Both the position numbers and the translations under genes were made by a program. Below the pieces are notes generated by a model. The model made no database searches and was not told where the DNA came from. It saw only the letters and a program-made list of their open reading frames with translations. Of a DNA stretch of 36,657 nucleotides, positions 29,029 through 36,657 are shown in pieces (positions within the stretch are counted from its first letter, which is position 1; each line of letters starts with the position of its first letter). The DNA is from Gammaproteobacteria bacterium (GTDB taxonomy: Bacteria; Pseudomonadota; Gammaproteobacteria; SZUA-140): positions 1 through 36,657 of the forward strand of contig JADLET010000118.1 of the NCBI GenBank assembly GCA_020845975.1. The letters run 5' to 3'.

Positions 29029-30333
29029 ATGAGAGGCGCGGAGTTTATTCAGATCGGCGGCGCGCAACCTGCGGGTCACACGGCCACTATGGTGACGCTC
29101 ATGCTCGCCGTCTTCACAGTGTCGATCGGCTTTGGTGTCGTGCTTCCGCTTCTGCCCTACCTGATCGAGCGGCTACTGGGCACGGGAGTAGAGGCGGCGC
29201 AAGTTTCCCGGCACACCGGGCTACTGACCGCCGTCTACACCCTCGCGCTTTTTCTGTTTGCGCCGTTGTGGGGTCGGTTGTCCGATCGACACGGACCACG
29301 TACCGTGCTGCTTGTGGGGCTGCTCGGCTTCGGCGCCATCATGCTGATTTTCTCGTTAATCGAGAGTCTCACGGCGATTTACGCCGAGCGCCTCTTGAGC
29401 GGCCTGTTTGCGGCGGCGGTGACGCCGGTAGCAGCGGCGGTAGTCGGCGGCGTCACTACGACAGAGCAGGGACGCGCCCGCCGACTCGCATTCGTCGCCA
29501 TGAGCAGCATTGCCGGTTTCCTGCTCGGTCCGATGCTGGGCGTGTTCGTCACGCATTTTGCAGAGAATGTCTTCACTCTCGCCATACCGGCTGGCTCGGT
29601 TGCAATTCCGCTCATGGCGACGGCACTACTCGCCTTTCTCGTGGCCCCCGCTGTCGCGTTTGCTGTGCCGGGTGGCCAGGTCCGTGCTCAGCCAAAGAAA
29701 ACGATGAGTCTCTCCATGGATAAGACGGCATGGTTGGTGCCGAAGCTGCTCATCCTCACCTTCATTGTCTCGGCCGGCATCGGGGTGTTCGAAGTCGGAC
29801 TGGCGCTGCGCGGCAAGCAGGAGCTCGGCTTGACCCCCTACCAGATCGCGCTGATGTTCACTGCATGCAGCTTGATTATGTTTGTGATCCAGGCATTTGT
29901 ATTTTCGCCCTGGTTCAAGCCGGGCGCGACGCGCTGGCTCATCGCGCCCGCCTTGTCCGTACTGACCGTCGGTTTGTCCCTCATACCGTGGGCGTCTGAT
30001 TTTACGCTGATGCTGGTTGTGATTGGCGCTGTCGCGGCCAGCGCCGGTATTCTCTCGCCGATCCTGATCTACTGGATCTCGGCCAAGGCCGGCAGTGAAC
30101 AAGGCTGGCAACTTGGCAAGCAGGCGGCGGCCGCCAGCCTGGGAATCACCGTGGGTTCGGCAGCCGGCGGACTTCTCTTCAATGTCGTCGCCTTGCCTGG
30201 CGCCCCCTTCGTGCTGACTGCAGGACTCGTTGCGCTGGGCTTTCTGCTGAGCCTCGGACTGCCACATATACTCCTGCCACTTTTACCAACAAAGGTGAAA
30301 GCAATGCCCCCAAAGGAGCAGGCCTATGAATAA
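29029..30333 (+). CDS. Major facilitator superfamily transporter
   Basis: About 12 hydrophobic segments; APLWGRLSDRHGPRTVLLVGL loop 2-3 motif. Confidence 0.9.
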   Translation: MRGAEFIQIGGAQPAGHTATMVTLMLAVFTVSIGFGVVLPLLPYLIERLLGTGVEAAQVSRHTGLLTAVYTLALFLFAPLWGRLSDRHGPRTVLLVGLLGFGAIMLIFSLIESLTAIYAERLLSGLFAAAVTPVAAAVVGGVTTTEQGRARRLAFVAMSSIAGFLLGPMLGVFVTHFAENVFTLAIPAGSVAIPLMATALLAFLVAPAVAFAVPGGQVRAQPKKTMSLSMDKTAWLVPKLLILTFIVSAGIGVFEVGLALRGKQELGLTPYQIALMFTACSLIMFVIQAFVFSPWFKPGATRWLIAPALSVLTVGLSLIPWASDFTLMLVVIGAVAASAGILSPILIYWISAKAGSEQGWQLGKQAAAASLGITVGSAAGGLLFNVVALPGAPFVLTAGLVALGFLLSLGLPHILLPLLPTKVKAMPPKEQAYE

Positions 30334-30499
30334 GCCGCTGCGCCCGGAAGTGTTGCACAAGGTGAACGTCCACTCGCGAGCCACCAACTACTTGCCAGTG
30401 GGACAGAGTTACCTGTACGACCATTTGTTACTGCCTCCCAATGGAAGATGTTTTCACATCGCGTTGTTTATTAAAAGGACTACTGTTATCAAAGATTGA
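30326..30499 (+). pseudogene. N-terminal fragment of phosphoketolase
   Basis: MNKPLRPEVLHKVNVHSRATNYLPVGQSYLYDHLLL resembles the conserved phosphoketolase N-terminus (ywRAaNYLsvGQiYLydNPLL), then unrelated sequence to a stop; 57 aa. Confidence 0.75.
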
Positions 30500-30507
30500 G
30501 ATACAAG

Positions 30508-31074
30508 ATGCAGATCGGCATGAAAACAATTCTAGTAACACTGGGCATTAGCGCTCTTCTCGGCGCGCTCGCCGCGCTTGGCGTGATTTACTCGGGCGTC
30601 TTCAACGTGGCCGCGACGGTCACCGACGCGCCGCCCCTGCGCTTGGTGTTCGTTACAACACGGGAAGCGTCCATAAAACGCCATGCGCGAGACATTCAGG
30701 CGCCGGCGCTGGGTGGGGCGCAGCAGGTGGAAAACGGGTTTCGCATTTATCGGGAGGACTGTGTCATGTGCCATACCCCAGTCGGCCGGACGGCGACGCC
30801 GATGGCGATCGGGCTGAATCCGCAAGCGCCGACCTTTGAAGAGATTGATATGACCGCCGCCGAGCAGTTCTGGGCGGCCAAGAACGGCATCCGGTTCACG
30901 GGCATGCCGGCCTGGGGCCCGTCCCGAAGCGACCAGGAACTGTGGGACGTCATCGCGTTCGTGATGACGCTTCCGAAGATGAGCGCTGCGGACTACGACG
31001 CGCTGGATCGCCGTGTTCCTCCCGGGTCAGCACTGCAGAGCGGGACACCCGATGTCGTAAACGATACGCGTTGA
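30508..31074 (+). CDS. Membrane-anchored c-type cytochrome; first four codons match gnd leader
   Basis: MKTILVTLGISALLGALAALGVIYSGVFNVAA anchor; ENGFRIYREDCVMCHTPVGR (CxxCH); ELWDVIAFVMTLPKMSAADY. Confidence 0.85.
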   Translation: MQIGMKTILVTLGISALLGALAALGVIYSGVFNVAATVTDAPPLRLVFVTTREASIKRHARDIQAPALGGAQQVENGFRIYREDCVMCHTPVGRTATPMAIGLNPQAPTFEEIDMTAAEQFWAAKNGIRFTGMPAWGPSRSDQELWDVIAFVMTLPKMSAADYDALDRRVPPGSALQSGTPDVVNDTR

Positions 31075-31138
31075 AAACGCCAAGCGTCCGAGGGCTATCG
31101 GGAGAACTACACAAACAATTATTTATGGAAAACTGATT

Positions 31139-31878
31139 ATGCACCATAGCAACGTACCGTATTGCATTCCAACACTGCCACGAGCGTTTCTCCTGGCGCT
31201 GGTCGTCACCGGTCTCTCCGGCTTGCCACGCCCAGCAGTCGCAGAGATGGATGAAATAGCACACCCGTTCCTCTCTCATGAGGGACTTCCCGATGCGGTG
31301 GGCAGCTACAGCCTGCGTACCTCCGGACTGTCGACGCGGATTGATGGCGAGACGAAGGGAGACTTCGCCTTCCACATGGAAACCGGCCTCACCGAGACCA
31401 TCGACCTGCACGTCCGCAGCGATCAGTTTTTGCAGTCGCGGCGCAGTGAGGTGATGTTCCAGTTCGTCGCCTGGAAGAGCCAGGATGGCGAGAGCGGATT
31501 TGCACCGATCATCGAGTTTGAGGTACCCACGCGCTCGGGCGGCGGCAAGCCGGCAACCCTGGTGGGATTCACGACGAAGCTCGCGAACTCGCAGGTTGCA
31601 TTTAACCAGAGTTTCCACTATGAGCCGGCGGAGAAGGCCATGGAGGGCAGCGCGGCCGTAGTGCTGCGAGCGAGCGGATCTACCCGGTGGTCGAGCTTAT
31701 GGGGAGCGGAGGGACGGGCAAGCCGACCATCGTGAACCTGCTCGCGGGGGTGAAGTACCGGCTGCCTGGGGGTGCTTTTATCGGTGTCGCCTACCAGCGC
31801 CCGGCGACTAACGCCCGCGAGCTCTCGTCGCAGATCGTCGCGCAGCTTGAGTTCATGTTGGCGACGTCGGCCCACTGA
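31139..31878 (+). pseudogene. Exported beta-rich/transporter-like protein interrupted by a frameshift near 31665-31680
   Basis: ORF 31139..31735 keeps family-like sequence to AAVVLRAS, then another frame continues ERIYPVVELMGSGGTGKPTIVNLLAGVKYRLPGGAFIGVAYQRPATNARELSSQIVAQLEFMLATSAH*. Confidence 0.7.
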
Positions 31879-31949
31879 GATGCAATGACCGTTCCTTATC
31901 ACGCCTGCGATGCGCGGCAGGCGAGACCGGAATTCAAAGGAGATTTAAA

Positions 31950-32969
31950 ATGCAGATCGGCATGATAGGTCTGGGACGTATGGGCAGCAATATGATGCGG
32001 CGCCTGCTGCAGGGAGGGCACGAATGTGTGGTGTACAACCGTAGCGCCGAAGCCGTCAACGTACTCCGCAGCGAAGGTGCCTTCGGGACGGTCGCGTTGG
32101 AGGATTTTGTCGCCCGCTTGAGCAAGCCGCGCGCGGTCTGGTTGATGGTGCCGGCGACGGTCGTGGATGAGGTGCTGGCCCAGCTGCTACCGCTGCTCGA
32201 AGCAGGCGACATTGTCATCGATGGCGGCAATTCCTATTACCGCGACGACATCCGGCGCGCGGCCGAATTGCAGCAGAACGGAGTGCATTATGTGGATGTG
32301 GGCACCAGCGGCGGCGTCGCCGGGCTGGAACGCGGCTATTGTCTGATGATCGGTGGCGAGAACGACATGTTCCGGCACCTCGATTCAGTCTTTGCCACGC
32401 TCGCCCCGGGCGTGGGCACGTCAGCACGCACCCCCGGTCGGCACAAGCCCGACGCCACCGCGGAACAGGGCTACCTGCACTGCGGTCCGCATGGCGCCGG
32501 GCACTTCGTCAAGATGGTCCACAACGGCATCGAATATGGCCTGATGGCGGCGTATGCCGAGGGCATGAATATTCTGCATAACGCCAACGTCGGCAAGCGC
32601 GAGCACGATCGCGATGCCGAGACTGCGCCGATGCGCGACCCGGAGTATTACCAATATGATCTGGACCTGCCCGAGATCGCGGAAGTCTGGCGGCGTGGCA
32701 TTGTGGTGGCGTCATGGCTGCTCGATCTGACGGCGGCGGCACTGGTGGAGGATGCGGAACTCAGCGGGTTCTCGGGACGGGTGTCGGATTCGGGTGAAGG
32801 CCGCTGGACGGCACTGGCCGCCATCGACGAGGGCGTGCCGACGCCGGTCATCAGCGCGGCGCTGTTCGAGCGCTTTTCCTCGCGCGGCAATGCCGACTAT
32901 GCCAACCGGATTTTATCGGCGATGCGAAAACAGTTTGGCGGGCATGATGAAAAGAAAAAAGAACACTGA
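31950..32969 (+). CDS. gnd: 6-phosphogluconate dehydrogenase, short decarboxylating type
   Basis: [78 protein letters not shown]. Confidence 0.95.
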   Translation: MQIGMIGLGRMGSNMMRRLLQGGHECVVYNRSAEAVNVLRSEGAFGTVALEDFVARLSKPRAVWLMVPATVVDEVLAQLLPLLEAGDIVIDGGNSYYRDDIRRAAELQQNGVHYVDVGTSGGVAGLERGYCLMIGGENDMFRHLDSVFATLAPGVGTSARTPGRHKPDATAEQGYLHCGPHGAGHFVKMVHNGIEYGLMAAYAEGMNILHNANVGKREHDRDAETAPMRDPEYYQYDLDLPEIAEVWRRGIVVASWLLDLTAAALVEDAELSGFSGRVSDSGEGRWTALAAIDEGVPTPVISAALFERFSSRGNADYANRILSAMRKQFGGHDEKKKEH

Positions 32970-34380
32970 GGTGGATAGTAGCCATAGCCGCACGACGCCG
33001 ACCGATGCGCTGGTGGTATTCGGCGTGACCGGCGACCTCGCTCGCAAGAAGATCTTTCCGGCACTCTACGCCATGGTCAAGCGCGGCGTCCTCAACATTC
33101 CGGTGGTGGGGGTCGCCACTTCCCAGCTAAGCTCGGCGCAGCTGCGCAAGCGCGCCCGGGACGCTATCAGGAAATCCGGCAAGATCGATGACAAGCCGGC
33201 CCTCGATCGGCTGCTCTCCCTGCTTAGCTACGTCAGTGGCGACTACAACGACCTGGGTACCTTCGACGCGCTCAAAAAGGCGCTGGGTGACGCCCGGCGC
33301 CCGGCGCACTATCTCGCTATCCCGCCCGCGTTATTCGTGACCGTCATCCAAGGGCTCGGCGCAGCGGGCCTGGCCGAGCAGGCACGCGTTATTGTCGAAA
33401 AGCCATTCGGACGCGACCTGGCCTCCGCGCGCGAGCTCAACCGCATCCTGCGGTCGGCGTTTGCGGAAGACGCGATCTTCCGCATCGACCACTACCTCGG
33501 CAAAGAGGCGATCATGAATATCCTCTACTTCCGCTTCGCCAATTCCTTCCTCGAGCCGATCTGGAACCGCGACCACGTGTCCAGTGTGCAGATCACCCTG
33601 GCCGAGGATTTCGGCGTGGAGGGGCGGGGCGCGTTTTACGAAAGCGCCGGCGCTCTGCGCGATGTGGTGCAGAACCATCTGTTCCAGATCCTCGCGCTGC
33701 TGGCCATGGAGCCGCCGGGCTATCAGGGCTACGGCGCCGTGCACGCCGAAAAACACAAGGTCTTCCGGGCCATGCGCCCACTCGCGCCCGACGACCTGGT
33801 GCGCGGCCAGTACGCCGGTTACCGTAAGGAGCAGGGTGTGGCGAAGAATTCCGACGTCGAGACGTTCTGCGCCCTGCGGCTGTTCATAGATTCGTGGCGC
33901 TGGCAGGGAGTGCCGTGGTATCTGCGCGCGGGCAAAAGTCTGGCCACTACGGCGGCCGAGGTTCTGGTGGAGTTAAAGCCACCCCCACAACGGCTGTTCG
34001 ACGACTCGGCGCCGGTGGACGGCCTCGCCAACTATCTGCGCTTTCGGCTGTCCCCCGGCTCCGCCGTGGCGCTCGCGGCGCGCGTCAAGCGCGCAGGCAA
34101 GGAGTTTACCGGCGTCCAGCACGAGCTCTTCCTGCTGGACGAGCAGCCGGAAGAGGAATCGCCCTACGAGCGGCTTTTGGGCAACGCCATGGCCGGCGAA
34201 GGCGCGCTGTTCGCTCACGAGGATTGCGTCGAGGCCGCCTGGGCGGTGGTCGATCCTGTCTTGACGAAGCATCACCGGGCCGTGGCGTACAAACCCGGTA
34301 GTTGGGGGCCCAAAGCAGCGGACGCGCTCATCACGGCAGGCGGCGGCTGGCACAATCCCATCCCGGAGGAGGCGGAATGA
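32944..34380 (+). CDS. zwf: Glucose-6-phosphate 1-dehydrogenase
   Basis: [59 protein letters not shown]. Confidence 0.95.
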   Translation: MMKRKKNTEVDSSHSRTTPTDALVVFGVTGDLARKKIFPALYAMVKRGVLNIPVVGVATSQLSSAQLRKRARDAIRKSGKIDDKPALDRLLSLLSYVSGDYNDLGTFDALKKALGDARRPAHYLAIPPALFVTVIQGLGAAGLAEQARVIVEKPFGRDLASARELNRILRSAFAEDAIFRIDHYLGKEAIMNILYFRFANSFLEPIWNRDHVSSVQITLAEDFGVEGRGAFYESAGALRDVVQNHLFQILALLAMEPPGYQGYGAVHAEKHKVFRAMRPLAPDDLVRGQYAGYRKEQGVAKNSDVETFCALRLFIDSWRWQGVPWYLRAGKSLATTAAEVLVELKPPPQRLFDDSAPVDGLANYLRFRLSPGSAVALAARVKRAGKEFTGVQHELFLLDEQPEEESPYERLLGNAMAGEGALFAHEDCVEAAWAVVDPVLTKHHRAVAYKPGSWGPKAADALITAGGGWHNPIPEEAE

Positions 34381-35075
34381 CGGCGCCGGACCCGATGGTG
34401 TTCCTGCTGGATGTGGACAACACGCTGCTCGATAACGACCGCATCACAGCCGACTTGGATGAGCATCTTGCGCAGGAGTTTGGCGACGAGTGCCGGGATC
34501 GCTATTGGGAAATTTTCGAAACGCTGCGCGTTGAGCTCGGCTATGCGGATTATCTGGGCGCCTTGCAACGCTACCGTATTAGTGTCACGAATGATCCGCG
34601 CTTGCTGATGATGTCTTCATTTCTGGTGGACTATCCGTTTGCGGAGCGCCTGTACCCCGGCGTGCTCGACGTCATCGCCCATCTGCGCCGTTGGGGTCCG
34701 ACGGTGATTCTGACGGATGGCGACGTGGTGTTCCAGCCGCGCAAGGTACAGCGATCGGGATTGTGGGACGCAGTCGAGGGCCGGGTGCTGATTTATCTGC
34801 ACAAAGAGCACATGCTCGACGACGTCGAGCAGCGTTACCCGGCGCGCCATTACGTCATGGTGGATGACAAACTACGCATTCTGGCGGCGATGAAAATGGT
34901 CTGGGGAGAGCGGCTGACATGCGTCTTTCCGCGCCAGGGGCATTACGCGCTCGACCCCGGGAACAGCGCCGCCTATCCGCCGGCTGACATAACGATTGAG
35001 CGTATCGGCGAGCTGATCAAAATCGATTTTCACGCCATGCACGGTTCCGACTACACGCAACAGGAGAAATCATGA
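34377..35075 (+). CDS. HAD family hydrolase
   Basis: [17 protein letters not shown] (DxDxT); [37 protein letters not shown]. Confidence 0.88.
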   Translation: MTAPDPMVFLLDVDNTLLDNDRITADLDEHLAQEFGDECRDRYWEIFETLRVELGYADYLGALQRYRISVTNDPRLLMMSSFLVDYPFAERLYPGVLDVIAHLRRWGPTVILTDGDVVFQPRKVQRSGLWDAVEGRVLIYLHKEHMLDDVEQRYPARHYVMVDDKLRILAAMKMVWGERLTCVFPRQGHYALDPGNSAAYPPADITIERIGELIKIDFHAMHGSDYTQQEKS

Positions 35076-36172
35076 AGGTCACACAACAACTGCACGACCT
35101 CGGTCAAAGCCTGTGGCTCGACAACATCACACGCGGGCTGCTCACGAGCGGCACACTCAGCCGTTATATTAAGGAATACGCGGTGACGGGGCTCACTTCC
35201 AATCCCACGATCTTCGATCACGCGATCAAAAATAGTGATTTCTACGATGACGCCATCCGCCAAAAGGCGCTGGACGGCAAGTCGGGCGAGGCGTTGTTCT
35301 TCGAACTGGCGTTGGAGGACTTGATCCAGGCCGCCGATCTCTTTCGCCTGGTGCACGACACCACCGGTAGCCTTGACGGCTGGGTATCGCTGGAGGTATC
35401 GCCTTTGCTGGCAGATGACACGGCGGGCAGCATCAAGGCGGCGGCGCAACTGCATGCGCGTGCGAACCGCCCCAATCTCTTCATCAAGATCCCGGGTACC
35501 CGTGCCGGTTTACCCGCAATCGAGGAGACGATCTTCGCCGGCGTGCCTGTGAATGTGACGTTGCTGTTCTCCCGCGAGCACTACATCGCCGCCGCCGAGG
35601 CGTATATGCGCGGCATCGAACGGCGGATCGCCGCCGGCCTCGATCCGGCAGTCGGTTGCGTCACGTCTCTTTTCATCAGTCGCTGGGACGTCGCCATCAT
35701 GGACCAGGTGCCAGAGGCACTGCGCAACCGTCTCGGCATTGCCATCGCCATGCGTACCTACAAAGCCTATCGCATTCTGCTGGCATCAAAACGTTGGCAA
35801 AAACTGGCCGGCGCCGGCGCCCGGCCGCAACGACTGCTGTGGGCCAGCACCGGCACCAAAGATCCCGATGCATCGGATATCCTTTATCTCGAGGCGCTGG
35901 CAGCGCCTGATACCATTAACACCATTCCCGAAAAGACGCTGCTTGCCTTTGTTGAGCACGGGAAAGTAAGAGGCGTTTTGCCGTCTGATGGCAATGATGC
36001 AGAAGCGCTGCTCGCCGAATTTGCGCAGGTCGGGGTGGACGATGCGGCGCTCGCCGCCCAACTCCAGAACGAAGGTACCCTGTCATTCACGCAATCCTGG
36101 AACGACCTGATGGAGTGCATTGCGTCAAAAAGCGCCGTTCTGATGCAGCGCGCAGAGGGTGCCACTCCATGA
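35072..36172 (+). CDS. tal: Transaldolase
   Basis: GQSLWLDNITRGLLTSGTLSRYIKEYAVTGLTSNPTIFDHAI; NLFIKIPGTRAGLPAIEETIFAGVPVNVTLLFSREHY. Confidence 0.94.
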   Translation: MKVTQQLHDLGQSLWLDNITRGLLTSGTLSRYIKEYAVTGLTSNPTIFDHAIKNSDFYDDAIRQKALDGKSGEALFFELALEDLIQAADLFRLVHDTTGSLDGWVSLEVSPLLADDTAGSIKAAAQLHARANRPNLFIKIPGTRAGLPAIEETIFAGVPVNVTLLFSREHYIAAAEAYMRGIERRIAAGLDPAVGCVTSLFISRWDVAIMDQVPEALRNRLGIAIAMRTYKAYRILLASKRWQKLAGAGARPQRLLWASTGTKDPDASDILYLEALAAPDTINTIPEKTLLAFVEHGKVRGVLPSDGNDAEALLAEFAQVGVDDAALAAQLQNEGTLSFTQSWNDLMECIASKSAVLMQRAEGATP

Positions 36173-36360
36173 CAGTCGCCGCTCAACTCGACCGGCTGTG
36201 CATCAACACGCTGCGCGCGCTTGCCATCGACGCCGTGCAGCAGGCGCAATCCGGGTATCCCGGTACACCCATGGATTCCGCGTCGACGGCATACTGCTTG
36301 TGGCAGCGTTTTCTGCGCTACGACCCGGAGTATCCCAACCATACGGAGGCCATATCATGA
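36169..36360 (+). pseudogene. N-terminal fragment of transketolase
   Basis: MTVAAQLDRLCINTLRALAIDAVQQAQSGYPGTPMDSASTAYCLWQRFLRYDPEYPN then stop; normal continuation missing. Confidence 0.85.
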
Positions 36361-36593
36361 AAACCATCACCATCGAGGTCGGCGGTATGCTGTCGGCGCT
36401 GAGTGCACGCGGCGTGGAGAAGCAGCTCGTCAAGCTCCCGGGCGTGCACCGGGCCGATGTCAACTACGTCGCTGGCAGCGCCACGGTGGCTTATGACGAG
36501 GCCATCGTCGATCTCAAGGCCATCAAGGACAAAGTTCAGGAGTGCGGTTATCACTGCACCGGCGTGTTGCAACCGAAGCACGTGTGTGTCTGA
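36357..36593 (+). CDS. HMA-like domain in which the CxxC cysteines are replaced by serines (possibly an ATPase N-terminal fragment)
   Basis: MKTITIEVGGMLSALSARGVEKQLVKLPGVHRADVNYVAGSATVAYDEAIVDLKAIKDKVQECGYHC; ATGA overlap with the truncated tkt. Confidence 0.75.
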   Translation: MKTITIEVGGMLSALSARGVEKQLVKLPGVHRADVNYVAGSATVAYDEAIVDLKAIKDKVQECGYHCTGVLQPKHVCV

Positions 36594-36621
36594 GGACCCG
36601 CCGACCGCGGCCGGCGGTGTC

Positions 36622-36654
36622 TCAAACCTTGAAAATGGCCAGATCGCGAAGTAA
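36622..36654 (+). pseudogene. Possible last 10 codons plus stop of a second PPK2 gene
   Basis: SNLENGQIAK* versus SNIENGRLAK* ending ppk2 at 26606; 26/33 nt identical. Confidence 0.5.
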
Positions 36655-36657
36655 CCG

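Overview
GC-rich, bacterial (probably proteobacterial) accessory region. Every convincing gene is on the + strand, and no rRNA, tRNA, CRISPR array or intact transposase was seen. Modules from left to right: (1) end of a beta-propeller-like gene, two MerR regulators with a candidate MerR-type operator, a Met-rich periplasmic protein, and a YHS/HMBD copper-type P1B ATPase; (2) DUF1622, DUF2933, ICMT-like, DUF2934, an alpha-glucan phosphorylase and a PilZ protein; (3) YHS + DUF5676 followed by a complete 2-oxoacid:acceptor oxidoreductase operon (gamma, alpha, beta, and a GltD-like/4Fe-4S fusion), SHOCT, an FAD oxidoreductase with a Cys/His tail, a YHS-LOG fusion and another YHS protein; (4) porin, two c-type cytochromes, a cyclopropane-fatty-acid synthase, a decayed CoA-activase C-terminus, a ferritin-like protein, a His/Gly-rich protein and a second DUF5676; (5) a 970-aa fusion of SDR epimerase, three HMBDs, SPW and VKOR, then YfdX, HMA and PPK2; (6) a scar-rich stretch (26.6-31.9 kb) with an intact MFS transporter, YHS, thioredoxin-like, Met-rich and cytochrome c genes among fragments of gnd, a K+ channel and phosphoketolase; (7) a pentose-phosphate operon gnd-zwf-HAD-tal followed by a truncated tkt, an HMA domain whose CxxC is SxxS, and what looks like the last codons of a second PPK2. 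The most interesting signals are the epimerase-HMBD-SPW-VKOR fusion, the YHS-LOG fusion, three copies of the gnd translation-start region placed in front of different sequences, and repeated gene-fragment junctions without visible transposases. All family calls come from motif recognition by eye; no database search was run.
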